Assembly: GCA_002163245.1 (NCBI GenBank)
Contig: MAAL01000054.1
Coordinates: 1-64,000, forward strand
Source of the DNA: Gammaproteobacteria bacterium 42_54_T18
GTDB lineage: Bacteria; Pseudomonadota; Gammaproteobacteria; Pseudomonadales; Ketobacteraceae
Reading direction: 5' to 3'
DNA length: 64,000 nt
Notes under the pieces: generated by a model
Databases searched by the model: none
What the model was told of the DNA's origin: nothing
The model's input: only the letters and a program-made list of their open reading frames with translations
Made by a program: the position numbers and the translations under genes
In this document: positions 1 to 9,065 of the stretch, piece by piece
Layout of the letters: each line of letters starts with the position of its first letter
Position numbering within the stretch: the first letter of the stretch is position 1

Positions 1-2
1 TA

Positions 3-218
3 ACTCCTTGGAACAGTATGTGGAATGTATTGGATGTTGCTGACATCAATGATAAATGGCGTGGGGTAAATAAACGCAAACCCGCTTACTTTATCTATGT
101 TGGTGCTTACGTTAATGAACGTGATGCAGAGAATCGCCAGCAAAATCTACTCACAGTGACCGGCGAAGAGCCTTCATTGAGAAAACGTGCAATAAATCGC
201 GCAATAGCTGCAAATTAA
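3..218 (+). CDS. C-terminal part of a protein cut by the window edge (SPOR-like?)
   Basis: The reading frame is open from base 3 and stops with TAA at 216-218, so only the last 71 or so codons are here. An internal ATG at 18 exists but has no ribosome-binding site before it, so I treat this as the tail of a longer protein. The segment around YFIYVGAYVNERDAE loosely resembles the start of a SPOR peptidoglycan-binding domain (aromatic-x-V-GAF/Y, then N-x-x-DAE). It lies upstream of pilus genes on the same strand, so it may belong to the same operon. Function unknown; the SPOR resemblance is only an impression. Confidence 0.45.
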   Translation, partial: TPWNSMWNVLDVADINDKWRGVNKRKPAYFIYVGAYVNERDAENRQQNLLTVTGEEPSLRKRAINRAIAAN

Positions 219-372
219 TTGCGCAGTTTTTCGTAATAAATTTGCGTCAGCTCAGTCTCTTTACGTATTAAAGCGATTTACAGGCCAAACCATCAAGATG
301 ATGTGTGCAAAAAATTGCGCAGATAGTCAGATATTAGGAATTAGGCGTACCACACGTCAAATGGAAGCAACT

Positions 373-915
373 ATGAAACAGAACACTTTGATCGCGGCAG
401 CATCGGCTCTTACCGTTGCGTTGTCATCGCTAACGGTAACGGCAGTACAGGCAGCAGATACTGCAATAAATGCGCAAGAGTTAGAATCTCTTAAAGTACA
501 ACTCATTGAAGCAAAATCTGCGGTAGAAAATGCGCAACAGGTCGCTGAAGAGATAGTACAAACTGCTCAAGCTAATGCCGATCGAATATTAGAACAAGCC
601 AGCGCGACAGCGAATCAAAGTAAAGAAGATAAAGTTAGCCCATTGGTCGTAAAAAATGCAGCGGTTGCAGTGGAAATTGCAGCAGGCACGATTGAAGAGA
701 TAGCAACGGCCATTATGCCAGAAGGCTGGCGTATATTGGTGGATGTAAAGGACCCAAAAATTAAAGAACGTCGTTTTCAATACGTGACAACCAAAGCAAG
801 AGAGCAGGCGTTGTCAGATTTATTGAACTCTATTGGTATGAGTCATCAGTACTTTTTTGAATTAGTCAATGCAGACGGTGAAGCCTCACCGTTGTTAGTC
901 ATCAGCAAGCGATAA
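373..915 (+). CDS. TcpQ/PilL-like periplasmic pilus biogenesis protein
   Basis: This is a 180-residue exported protein. I place the start at ATG 373, which has GGAAG 5 nt upstream and opens a clear signal peptide (MKQN, then a hydrophobic stretch ending AVQA|ADT); ATGs at 298 and 361 would bury that signal. Residues about 25-85 are alanine/glutamate-rich and likely helical. The C-terminal 65 residues (GWRILVD near the start, then a repeat-like helix/strand pattern ending in LLVIS) resemble the TcpQ/PilL C-terminal domain found in type IVb pilus systems, which helps the outer-membrane secretin. It sits 18 nt before the secretin gene, which supports this role. The family call rests on weak motif similarity and context. 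Confidence 0.55.
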   Translation: MKQNTLIAAASALTVALSSLTVTAVQAADTAINAQELESLKVQLIEAKSAVENAQQVAEEIVQTAQANADRILEQASATANQSKEDKVSPLVVKNAAVAVEIAAGTIEEIATAIMPEGWRILVDVKDPKIKERRFQYVTTKAREQALSDLLNSIGMSHQYFFELVNADGEASPLLVISKR

Positions 916-933
916 CAGTTGGAGTTATAGAGA

Positions 934-2442
934 ATGAGAATTATGTTGAAACCACTGTTAGCTAGTTTTGCTGTGAGTACATTGATTGGTGGGTGTGCGG
1001 TTGCTCCGCATACGGAGAAGTTGAAGTATGAACCGTTACAGAAAAGAGTTGAGACCTTTGTTCCTGAGTCAAAGTCAACTTATGTAAGGGAAGTGACGTT
1101 AGATGAAAGTGATTTAAACCAGAAAGTTAGTTTGGTCGGTGCTGTTTCATTGGTTGATGCGTTGCGGCTTAAACTGCCGAATATGAGTATAGTTCCTAAA
1201 GATGCGAATATTGATTTGACTAAAAAAATAAACATTAGTGCAAAAGGAATGTACGTTAAAGACTACCTTGAGTATCTGTCTTCGCTAAGCGGTTACAATA
1301 TTGAATTGAGCAGTGGGAAGGTCGAAATTCGTTCCTTCGTCGAGAAGCAGTGGAATCTTGCGGTTTTTGCGTCAAAGCGGAGCGTGAAGTTAAAAGTGGG
1401 TCGATCATTTAGTTCATCCAGGTCTGGAGACGTTGGTGGTGCTGCCGATAATACGATTTCCACAACGTTTGATGATGATGAGTGGGATATTGTTGTTGGT
1501 GGCGCGGAAAAAATACTTAATGTGACTGAAAAATCTAATAAAGAAGATGCTGATGGTGAAAGGTTATCGCCCTATGTACAAGCAATACGATCAGTAGGGA
1601 TTATAAATGCGGGAGGCTCACCTCAAAGAATGCAGGCCGTGGATGAATTTCTCACTTCTATTGCTGAATCGGGAACAAAGCAGGTAAATATTTCAGTAAA
1701 AGCCTTTGATGTAACGTTAAATGATGATCGTGGTGCTGGTATCGATTGGACAGAGTTGTCTGCAGTGGGTGCAACCCTTAACGGAAACAACATCGGTTTG
1801 AATTATAAAACGTTGGTCAATAACGTATTAACGCCAGACAATACGTTATTCCAAAACACAATGTCGTACAGTTCAAGTAAAATTAACGCAAATTTCATGC
1901 TTAAATTCTTGAGTCAATTTGGTGAGGTAGAGTTGCTGAATCAACCGAATATTACCGTTCGTAACGGAAGTTACGCGTATATCGCAACAGGAGAGGAACT
2001 AACATATATTGGGGAGATTGAAACGGAACGTCGTAGTGATGGCCCTGATATTATTACGCGAACATTGGAGTCTATCCGTGTTGGTGTTACGTTAGCCGTT
2101 ACCCCTAGAATATTACAAGATGGAAGGATTTTGTTGGATATATGGCCTGTTGTAAGCTCAAGTGATAGGGCTGACCCATTTCCTGCTGGAGAGGGTGAGA
2201 TACAACAAGTACCCCGTATAGCATTGCAAGAGCTGTCTACACAAGTCATCGCTGAATCTGGAAAGCCAATTCAGTTGGGTGGTTTTATTCGAAGGGCAAT
2301 TGCAAAATCCTTAGAAGAGCTGCCTTGGACGGAGCGGCTTACTGGCGCAATTATAAAGCCATTATTTAAGAGCGAAACGCAAAGCGTAGAGCGGCGTGAG
2401 CTTGTAATAACGGTTACCCCCACAATTATTCAAGGGGTGTAA
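934..2442 (+). CDS. pilN: Type IVb pilus secretin lipoprotein (PilN/TcpC-like)
   Basis: A 502-residue outer-membrane secretin that would form the channel for the pilus. The N-terminus is a lipoprotein signal with lipobox LIGG|C at about residue 20. A small STN/N0-like region follows (residues 60-135, including SAKGMYVKDYLEYLS). The C-terminal half carries secretin hallmarks: VELLNQPNITVRNG, a LAVTPRI segment, and VVITVTPTI-like strands at the very end (LVITVTPTIIQ). Its own lipid anchor is typical of the R64 PilN/TcpC/BfpB branch, in contrast to the type IVa PilQ secretin. It is 18 nt downstream of the TcpQ-like gene and 3 nt upstream of the next gene. Confidence 0.85.
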   Translation: MRIMLKPLLASFAVSTLIGGCAVAPHTEKLKYEPLQKRVETFVPESKSTYVREVTLDESDLNQKVSLVGAVSLVDALRLKLPNMSIVPKDANIDLTKKINISAKGMYVKDYLEYLSSLSGYNIELSSGKVEIRSFVEKQWNLAVFASKRSVKLKVGRSFSSSRSGDVGGAADNTISTTFDDDEWDIVVGGAEKILNVTEKSNKEDADGERLSPYVQAIRSVGIINAGGSPQRMQAVDEFLTSIAESGTKQVNISVKAFDVTLNDDRGAGIDWTELSAVGATLNGNNIGLNYKTLVNNVLTPDNTLFQNTMSYSSSKINANFMLKFLSQFGEVELLNQPNITVRNGSYAYIATGEELTYIGEIETERRSDGPDIITRTLESIRVGVTLAVTPRILQDGRILLDIWPVVSSSDRADPFPAGEGEIQQVPRIALQELSTQVIAESGKPIQLGGFIRRAIAKSLEELPWTERLTGAIIKPLFKSETQSVERRELVITVTPTIIQGV

Positions 2443-2445
2443 CGG

Positions 2446-3327
2446 GTGTCTGAATTTTCGGAATATTTACGTAGGCCGGTACGTATCTTAGGGGAGGATG
2501 TGGTTTTTATCCCCGATATTGTAGGGCCAGTACCGTTAAGTGAGCAGCATCAATATGTTGAGCTTGCACCCGCGACAAATACATGCCCGTCAATTCATAT
2601 TAGAGAAACGGATATAGAAGATATTCGGGAATCTTATCCGAATACGCGAGTATTTGGTATGTGGCATACGTTAATTAACAGCGGCTTGGTTTCGTATAGA
2701 AAAGCGTTACAAGTTGTGACTATTACTCCTCAAGATGGTTATTACATTCACTGTGATTTAGGTCGGGCAGAGTTTTCTGGGGACTATGAAGCGGGTTTTT
2801 TCGCGGCAGATGCAAGCTTTAACCTTGATGAGGCGACAGAATTAAGTCCTGATGTGTCACAGCTTGTGTTGCCCGATACTGAAGCGCAGCTAGCGGTAGA
2901 GTTGCTTGCAAAACGTAAAGATGTCGTGCGTAGAAGTTGGAGTCATTTGGTTTCTGTATTAACGCTGCTAATTGTTGTTAGTTTTTCAATCGATTTTGCA
3001 TTACAAAAAGTTTACTCACTAGAATCAGAAAAACTAGAAAGCAAAACGGAGTTATTACAAGCAATACAGTCTGGTTTGGATAAGTTAAAAAATACGCGTT
3101 TAACAGATGTTCCAAATGATGCAGTAATGCTCGAACGTATTGCTGAGGTGTGGTCGTCTAATCAACAATTGACGACCATATCAAATCAAAACCTTCAACA
3201 AAACAAGGTGATGTTTGTGATGCCCGATCATGGTGTAAATCCAGGGCAGCAGTTTGTTTGGGTTACATCAACATATAACCCCAAAGGAGAGTGGGCTGTT
3301 AGCATTCTAGGAGGGAAAAATGAATAA
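2446..3327 (+). CDS. Bitopic inner-membrane pilus assembly protein (PilO-like)
   Basis: A 293-residue protein starting at GTG 2446, only 3 nt after the secretin stop codon. It has a cytoplasmic N-terminal domain of about 165 residues, one membrane segment (about 168-188, VLTLLIVVSFSIDFAL), then a coiled-coil-like stretch and a small periplasmic domain. This layout and its place between the secretin and the next small membrane protein match PilO of R64-type pili (the R64 protein is longer, about 430 residues). Such proteins link the cytoplasmic platform to the secretin. Assignment is by topology and position rather than by a signature motif. Confidence 0.55.
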   Translation: MSEFSEYLRRPVRILGEDVVFIPDIVGPVPLSEQHQYVELAPATNTCPSIHIRETDIEDIRESYPNTRVFGMWHTLINSGLVSYRKALQVVTITPQDGYYIHCDLGRAEFSGDYEAGFFAADASFNLDEATELSPDVSQLVLPDTEAQLAVELLAKRKDVVRRSWSHLVSVLTLLIVVSFSIDFALQKVYSLESEKLESKTELLQAIQSGLDKLKNTRLTDVPNDAVMLERIAEVWSSNQQLTTISNQNLQQNKVMFVMPDHGVNPGQQFVWVTSTYNPKGEWAVSILGGKNE

Positions 3328-3790
3328 ACATCTTCCCGTATTTTTATCACAATGGGAGTGGGCTCATTGGTTGGTACTTGCCGTTGTTTTAATGCTGAGT
3401 GTGAATCAGGTCTATAAACGACAGGCAAACCGAATACAGGCTGAAGAATTTTCAAATGTTGATGTGATTGAAGAGGATATTAAAGCCTATAACACCCAGG
3501 CAGAAAGGTTGGCGCAACTGGAAGTTCTTCCTCCTGTGAGGAGTCAGTGGAGTTATGTGACTGCTATAACAGATCAGTATGGCGTGGATCTCTCGCTTGT
3601 ATCTGATAAGAACGTTCAAGGTTCATATAATGGTCCTTTAGCTTCATGGACTGCTGATCTAAAGGGAACAGTAGGTGCGGTATTGGTAGCAGCAAAAGAG
3701 ATACAAGCTGCTGTTCCCGCGTATTTATACGACATTACATTAAAAGGCAATGACGCAACTATTCGTTTATCAGTACTTGGAAGTGAATAA
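3320..3790 (+). CDS. Small bitopic membrane protein of the pilus operon
   Basis: A 156-residue protein whose start overlaps the previous gene by 8 nt (AGGAGGGAAAA before the ATG), which suggests translational coupling. It has one membrane helix at residues about 16-32 (HWLVLAVVLMLSVNQV), a coiled-coil-like segment, and a periplasmic domain of about 90 residues. The layout resembles the PilO-type ferredoxin-fold proteins that pair with PilN-type proteins in type IV pilus and type II secretion systems. No specific family is recognised. Confidence 0.5.
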   Translation: MNKHLPVFLSQWEWAHWLVLAVVLMLSVNQVYKRQANRIQAEEFSNVDVIEEDIKAYNTQAERLAQLEVLPPVRSQWSYVTAITDQYGVDLSLVSDKNVQGSYNGPLASWTADLKGTVGAVLVAAKEIQAAVPAYLYDITLKGNDATIRLSVLGSE

Positions 3791-3811
3791 CACGTTGGTG
3801 AGGAAGGCAAT

Positions 3812-4315
3812 ATGAAAACGTTAACAATAGTGAATATGGCGCTTATCGGAAGTTTAAGTTTAACAGCGATTTCTGCGGTAGCTGAACAGTCTGTTGGTGC
3901 GACAATATTGGAACGCGAAGCGACAAGAGCTAGAGAATTGCAGGACTTGAAATACCAGGCAAAGCTGATTGAGCAGCGGGCAAAAATCGCCAAGGCATAT
4001 CAAGAATTTAAAGAGTCTGGCGGTTTTGTCCCAGGGGATATGGATTCGTTAAATATGCCGTCGCACCCAGCGTCTCAGAAGGACCAAGTGATCAGCACTC
4101 GGACAGGTACCGATCAGAAAGGCCCATTAGAGTTACCGGTGTTAAAACAAGTGAATGGTAGTAAAGCGTCGTTTAGTACAAGTTTTGGTGATGTTGAAGC
4201 AAAAGAAGGCGGTTTTCTTCCGGGAGGATACCGAGTGTTGGCAGTAAGTGCATCAGATGGTGTCAGGTTAGAAAAGGAAGGTATTATTTATCAAGTAGGG
4301 TTTAGTTGGAATTAA
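3812..4315 (+). CDS. pilP: PilP-like periplasmic pilus biogenesis protein
   Basis: A 167-residue exported protein: signal peptide MKTLTIVNMALIGSL to about residue 24 (SAVA|EQS), a charged helical region (residues 28-70, ILEREATRARELQDLK), a linker, and a small beta-rich C-terminal domain ending in a YRVLAVSASDGVRL strand pattern. This matches the short PilP proteins of R64-type pilus operons, where a signal peptide and helix precede a domain that contacts the secretin. It stands 21 nt after the previous gene and just before the ATPase, the R64 order. Confidence 0.6.
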   Translation: MKTLTIVNMALIGSLSLTAISAVAEQSVGATILEREATRARELQDLKYQAKLIEQRAKIAKAYQEFKESGGFVPGDMDSLNMPSHPASQKDQVISTRTGTDQKGPLELPVLKQVNGSKASFSTSFGDVEAKEGGFLPGGYRVLAVSASDGVRLEKEGIIYQVGFSWN

Positions 4316-4381
4316 CACTGCCGGATTTAGCTTTTATAGCTAGCCCACCCTATAAAAATTTTAGCAATTAAAGGTAGCATT

Positions 4382-6172
4382 TTGTCTAATATTACAGAAA
4401 ACACAAAAAACCGTCTCACTATCCAGTTTGAGCAAATAAAGCAAAAACTGGTAGACCATAAAGCGATTTCTGAAAAAATATCTCGTAGTATGGCGATGCC
4501 TGCGGCAGCGGAGGAAATTGTACCTCGGTTGTGGGAGCAGGGTGTCGACGACGTAAAGTTGGCTACAGTACTGGCTGGTATCTACAAAACGGACGTGTTT
4601 TCCGGGACGATTGTTGATCGCGATTCTTTAGTGCGAAGTACCCATGATAAGTGTCCCTGGTTGATCGCGGATGATGTGCTTTATCTAACAAATCCGTATG
4701 ATCGAAGCCAAGTCGAGCCATTAATTCGGCGAAAGAAAGACAATAGAGAGAAGATACAATTTAGTAAATTGGGCATTTTGGCAATGTCTGACTTTGAGTC
4801 TGATATTGTTGTTCAAGCCAATTATGATGTGACGTTTGATAGCAAAGAAAGTAGTGGTGCGTGGGCAAAAGAATTTGTTGATGATCTGTTAAATGAAGCG
4901 ATCAATCGAAAAGCCAGTGATATTCATATCAACCCGGAATCACACGGTGGAGTAATAAAGATTCGTGTGGATGGTCGTTGTCAGGTATCCAATATTCCAG
5001 GGCTGCAAACTATCACCAATGAACGCTTTAAATTGGTAGCTAATAATTTAATGGAACGAGTGGGAAAACAAAATAACTATTTAGAACCGTGCAGTGGTTA
5101 TCTTGTTTTCCAGGCTGCGCATAAACAAGTCAGTATGCGATTAGAAATGGCTCCGGTTAAGGTGTTTACTCACACAAAACCTAAATTCACTGTGCGTATA
5201 TTAAATAATATGCGTGGCGTCAGCCGTTTAGATCAATTAGGGCTGTCGGATAAACACGTTAATTTATTGCAAGAAGTAGGGCGTCGATCGAGCGGCATGA
5301 TTATCGTCACCGGGCCAACCGGTAGTGGTAAGTCCACTACGTTAAAATCGATATTAAGAGACATTCGAGACCAATTTCCTGAAAAAGCCATATACACAAT
5401 AGAAGACCCCGTGGAGGATCAGCTAGATGGTATTACTGCGCTGGAGGTATCCAAGCACATGGGTTTTGCAGAAGCGCTTAAATCGCTACTGCGCCATGAC
5501 CCTGACGTTATTATGGTAGGTGAAATCAGGGATGGAGAAACAGCTGAGTTGGCATTAAGAGCATCTATGACGGGACATTTGGTGTTAAGTACATTGCATA
5601 CAAATGATGCACACGGTGCAATCAACCGGCTTCGCAATCTAGGGCTTGATGATACTCTGTTGGCAGAAAACTTATTGGTAGTAACGGCACAACGTTTGGT
5701 AAATCGTGTATGCCCTCATTGCTCATCTAAAATTCATGTCTCTGAAAATGAAACGCTATGGGAAAAGTATCGAAATGAGGGTGCATTAGCACGGGAAGAT
5801 TCAACAGTACCGTTTATTACCAAAGCGGAAGGCTGCGACCATTGCAGCTATGGGTATACTGGGCGACATGTGGTAAATGAAGTTTTTGAAAATGATGAGA
5901 ATTCTGAAAAATTAATTTCCCAGGGCGTTGGTGCAGTGGAAATAAAGCTAGCACAGCAAATAAAAGGTGATTTTACGGATTTGTGGGATGATGGAATTAG
6001 ACTAGCAAAGAAGGGTGTTACTACCTTAGAAGGGTTAGAGGTGAAAATTAACCCCTTGCATGTTAGCCGTAGAGGTTTAAAGCACGCAAAAAAATTGCCG
6101 TTATTGGTACCACGACAAGAATCTATTTCCTCTCCAGCAGCAGATGATGCATATTTACTTAATGTCCAGTGA
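4382..6172 (+). CDS. pilQ: Pilus extension ATPase, GspE/PilB superfamily (R64 PilQ-like)
   Basis: A 596-residue cytoplasmic secretion ATPase that would power pilin polymerisation. It starts at TTG 4382 with AAAGGTAG about 10 nt upstream. Visible motifs: Walker A GPTGSGKS (residues 311-318), Asp box TIEDPVED, Walker B DVIMVGEIRDGETAE, and His box LSTLHTNDAHGA. Two CxxC pairs (CPHC and CDHC) give the zinc-binding element typical of GspE/PilB extension ATPases and absent from PilT retraction ATPases. No retraction ATPase is seen nearby, as is usual for type IVb systems. The symbol follows R64 usage and must not be confused with the type IVa secretin PilQ. Confidence 0.88.
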   Translation: MSNITENTKNRLTIQFEQIKQKLVDHKAISEKISRSMAMPAAAEEIVPRLWEQGVDDVKLATVLAGIYKTDVFSGTIVDRDSLVRSTHDKCPWLIADDVLYLTNPYDRSQVEPLIRRKKDNREKIQFSKLGILAMSDFESDIVVQANYDVTFDSKESSGAWAKEFVDDLLNEAINRKASDIHINPESHGGVIKIRVDGRCQVSNIPGLQTITNERFKLVANNLMERVGKQNNYLEPCSGYLVFQAAHKQVSMRLEMAPVKVFTHTKPKFTVRILNNMRGVSRLDQLGLSDKHVNLLQEVGRRSSGMIIVTGPTGSGKSTTLKSILRDIRDQFPEKAIYTIEDPVEDQLDGITALEVSKHMGFAEALKSLLRHDPDVIMVGEIRDGETAELALRASMTGHLVLSTLHTNDAHGAINRLRNLGLDDTLLAENLLVVTAQRLVNRVCPHCSSKIHVSENETLWEKYRNEGALAREDSTVPFITKAEGCDHCSYGYTGRHVVNEVFENDENSEKLISQGVGAVEIKLAQQIKGDFTDLWDDGIRLAKKGVTTLEGLEVKINPLHVSRRGLKHAKKLPLLVPRQESISSPAADDAYLLNVQ

Positions 6173-6277
6173 AAAAATAGTCATAGATGTAGATAAAAAT
6201 CTGCGTAATCTTTAAGTCAATCTCGTCTATTTATATGAAATATTATTAATTTTTAACTTAACTTCCGAGGGTGGAAA

Positions 6278-6727
6278 ATGAAAATACAAAAAAAGCAAAC
6301 AGGCTTTACGTTAGTGGAATTGATTACGGTTGTATCTATGTTGGCATTGCTAACCATTTTTGTTGCTAGAGAGATGGGTCAATCATCTAATGGAATGAAG
6401 GTGAAATTGGTTGAAAAGGTTTTAATAAGTAATGTTCCCAATGCTATTGCGGCCCACAGGTTAGAAAATAATGATAATTGTTTGGCTGGGCTTGATGAGG
6501 ATACTTTAGGAGCAGTAGGAGTTCCGAATTTAACGCCATGGGGGACCGCTTGGAATGCGTCTTACGCGATTGCTACTCGAACTGTAACGGTTCTATACGA
6601 TTTGACAGGAACTTCTAATATAGACACCGTCGGAGCAGCGCTTGTATTGAGACTTGCTGGGAACTCAGCCTTTTCGGCAGATCCAACGTACGGGTCAGAT
6701 GTAATTACTGCAACATATCCGTGTTGA
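6278..6727 (+). CDS. pilS: Major type IV prepilin candidate (PilS-like)
   Basis: A 149-residue prepilin. A short basic leader (MKIQKKQTG) is followed by the processing site G|FTLVELI, with the conserved Glu at +5, and a hydrophobic N-terminal helix. Two cysteines (DNC near residue 69 and the C-terminal PC) are placed as in type IVb pilins, where they form the D-region disulphide. The first mature residue is Phe. Gene position after the ATPase and the strong site GAGGGTGGAAA before the ATG make it the best candidate for the major subunit. The peptidase that would cleave it is not in this window. Confidence 0.75.
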   Translation: MKIQKKQTGFTLVELITVVSMLALLTIFVAREMGQSSNGMKVKLVEKVLISNVPNAIAAHRLENNDNCLAGLDEDTLGAVGVPNLTPWGTAWNASYAIATRTVTVLYDLTGTSNIDTVGAALVLRLAGNSAFSADPTYGSDVITATYPC

Positions 6728-6740
6728 TTGGGTATCCCTA

Positions 6741-7901
6741 ATGATTTACGTCGTAAACTATCTTGATTCTCGTGGTGAACCTTCCTCTTTAAAAATAGAG
6801 GCAGGAACCAAAGAGGAAGCTCGATGGAACTCAAAAATCCCAGAGCGTCGTATTACCGCAGTTCGGGAAGACTTTGTTGGTCGATTAGCGGCGGCTGTAG
6901 AATTTTCTGCTCCGGATGCGAAAAATCAAGCTGTGTTTATGCAGACGTTAAGCAGTGCGCTCGCTTCTGGGCGTACTGTAAATCAAGGTGTTAATACACT
7001 TCTGAATACTAGTAAATGGCTATCACCAAAGCAAGAAAATCTGGATGCTTGTGAAAGCCTGTCAGATTATTTAAAGCTGTTTCATTTTGATAGTTTTGCC
7101 ATTTTGATGGCGAGAGCAGCAGAAAAAAACGGTCGTTTTTCAGATGCACTCAGAGAGTCATCAAAATATTTATTAAACAAAGAAAAAATCAGTACGGAGG
7201 TGAGCAGCGAATTACGTTTAGGTATTACGTATATAGCACTGGGTTTAGCATTCTTTATCATTATTCCGTTATTTCTCGGTGACACAATAAGAGGCATGAT
7301 GGGCGGAACGTTGAGTTTAACACCGAATAACTTCACGTTAATATTATTAGGTCTAGGGGATGTTATTAAAAATTATGGATTTCTAGTCGTAATTATTGCT
7401 CCACTTATACTCATTTATCGCAAAATCTGTTGGCGTTTAGTGAAAGGTTTGCCTTTCTTTTCACTTTTTCATAACAAACGTTTATTGGATAGAGGGACGC
7501 AATTCCTATCGGTTTATCGAATGTTACGTAAATCGGGGTTTGTGGATACTGATATTATTTATGAGTTGTTGGCATCAGCAAAAGGAGAGGCTCGCGATAT
7601 TTATGGTCGGATTTACGCGCATTTAGCATCTTCTGAAGATTTGAGTACCGCATTTGATGAAGAAGACTGGGATCCGACCATCCGAGATGGTATGTCTGTT
7701 ATCTCTCAAGTTGATGATGAAGAGCAAGCGCATATTCTAGAAGCAATGGAAGCAACGATGCAATTGCAAAATATTCATGCTGCTCGAAGGGTGTCAAAAG
7801 CACTTTCACGAACAGGTTTTTTGTTGATGGTTGCATCGGTATTAGCCGCTGTACTAGGGTTTTATTTGCCTTTGGCAGGAGCAGCAAGTGGAGGGATCTA
7901 A
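6741..7901 (+). CDS. pilR: Pilus inner-membrane platform protein, GspF/PilC superfamily (R64 PilR-like)
   Basis: A 386-residue polytopic membrane protein. It has cytoplasmic N-terminal and middle helical domains and three clear membrane segments: about 168-185 (ITYIALGLAFFIIIPLFL), 210-228 (GFLVVIIAPLILIY) and 362-380 near the C-terminus (LLMVASVLAAVLGFYLPL). This is the GspF/PilC/TcpE layout, the base that the extension ATPase acts on. It starts 13 nt after the prepilin and overlaps the next prepilin-like gene. Having the platform gene after, not before, the pilin differs from the R64 order (pilQ-pilR-pilS). Confidence 0.75.
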   Translation: MIYVVNYLDSRGEPSSLKIEAGTKEEARWNSKIPERRITAVREDFVGRLAAAVEFSAPDAKNQAVFMQTLSSALASGRTVNQGVNTLLNTSKWLSPKQENLDACESLSDYLKLFHFDSFAILMARAAEKNGRFSDALRESSKYLLNKEKISTEVSSELRLGITYIALGLAFFIIIPLFLGDTIRGMMGGTLSLTPNNFTLILLGLGDVIKNYGFLVVIIAPLILIYRKICWRLVKGLPFFSLFHNKRLLDRGTQFLSVYRMLRKSGFVDTDIIYELLASAKGEARDIYGRIYAHLASSEDLSTAFDEEDWDPTIRDGMSVISQVDDEEQAHILEAMEATMQLQNIHAARRVSKALSRTGFLLMVASVLAAVLGFYLPLAGAASGGI

Positions 7902-8280
7902 ACAAAAAGGTCTTACCTTGGTTGAGCTATCGGTGGTCTCAAGTTTATTAGCACTATTTACGGTTTTTGTGGGTACGACTGCCAATACTACATACCATCA
8001 ATATAAACGTAACGCGATAATGATCGAGTTTCAAAATATAGTGAACATCAATTATATAAAAACACAGTATGAAGTCGATATTGAAAATATCGCCCCTGTT
8101 GCGACGAAGGATTTTACGATTACCAATAAATCTGATGTTAAGTATTCATCATTTGAGAGCATTATTCCTGCTGGAGGTGGCTTGCCTGAGGAACCAGTGA
8201 CATTCTACTCTCAGCAAACAGATCCATTAGTAGATCTATATTTGATTGACCCGTTCGCCAGCAAGCGATTATCTAGATAA
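7888..8280 (+). CDS. Minor prepilin-like protein
   Basis: A 130-residue protein with a prepilin N-terminus: GTG start, leader of 8 residues (MEGSKQKG), cleavage site G|LTLVELS with Glu at +5, then a hydrophobic helix. GTG 7888 overlaps the end of the platform gene by 14 nt. The mature part is small and has no cysteine, unlike the putative major pilin, so it is more likely a minor or priming pilin. Exact role unknown. Confidence 0.65.
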   Translation: MEGSKQKGLTLVELSVVSSLLALFTVFVGTTANTTYHQYKRNAIMIEFQNIVNINYIKTQYEVDIENIAPVATKDFTITNKSDVKYSSFESIIPAGGGLPEEPVTFYSQQTDPLVDLYLIDPFASKRLSR

Positions 8281-8303
8281 ACGAAATTAAATTATGAGTT
8301 ATT

Positions 8304-9065
8304 ATGAACTTTATTACATCTAAAGGGTTCACCCTTGTAGAAATGATGGTTGTTGTCAGTATGGTTACATTGGGTGCTATCTATTTTACTCAATTATTTA
8401 TTGAGAGTAGTGAACAAAAAATAGTGGATAAAGAAGTTGCCTCAATGATGACTATTGGAACTGCAGCTATTGGATTTGTTCAGGACGAGGGGATATGGCC
8501 AGACCAGGTTAATAATGACTGTAGGAATGCATTAGCGGGAGTGTCGGAATCGTTAACCGATAGTGGTTATTTGGGTAATGGTATTTCATTAGATAACCTT
8601 ACAACTTCATGTGATGAGGTGAACAATCGATATCCTATTTTTACTACAACACGTTCGAATTTCGAAACAGAAAATATTGCCAAAATGGTCGCCGCTATGC
8701 TTCCATCAGCCAAAGCAACCGGTAAGACTGTTGACATGTATACACCTAGACCTCGGCGAGAGAGTTTTCCGGTATTTGGTCGACAGGTTGCGAATGATAA
8801 AGGGAAAATAACAGTTGCCATGCCTGCAGGCTGTGACAGCCCAGAAATCATTGTTTATCCCGAAGTGATATGTTCAAATTCATCGACATTAGGTGGATAT
8901 CGAATCTATACAGATAAAGAGGGTTCTAGTTGGACGGTCTATCTCAAGGCAAGGAGTGAAGATATTTTTGAGGACTATTCAGAGGTTGAAAGCTGTCAGG
9001 TGACGCCGGATATTAGTAGCGAAGAAAATCTTCTTGCATTCCGTTATGTGACATTTTGTTTATGA
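8304..9065 (+). CDS. Large prepilin-like protein
   Basis: A 253-residue protein with leader MNFITSKG and processing site G|FTLVEMM followed by a hydrophobic helix to about residue 32. The globular part is larger than a usual pilin and holds six cysteines, which may form disulphides in the periplasm. It begins 23 nt after the previous pilin-like gene and overlaps the next one. It is probably a minor or tip-located pilin; no adhesin domain is recognised. Confidence 0.65.
   Translation: MNFITSKGFTLVEMMVVVSMVTLGAIYFTQLFIESSEQKIVDKEVASMMTIGTAAIGFVQDEGIWPDQVNNDCRNALAGVSESLTDSGYLGNGISLDNLTTSCDEVNNRYPIFTTTRSNFETENIAKMVAAMLPSAKATGKTVDMYTPRPRRESFPVFGRQVANDKGKITVAMPAGCDSPEIIVYPEVICSNSSTLGGYRIYTDKEGSSWTVYLKARSEDIFEDYSEVESCQVTPDISSEENLLAFRYVTFCL

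Noticed and set aside
298-372. Upstream start for the TcpQ/PilL-like protein
   Set aside because: It would place 25 residues before a clear signal peptide; ATG 373 has GGAAG at the right distance.
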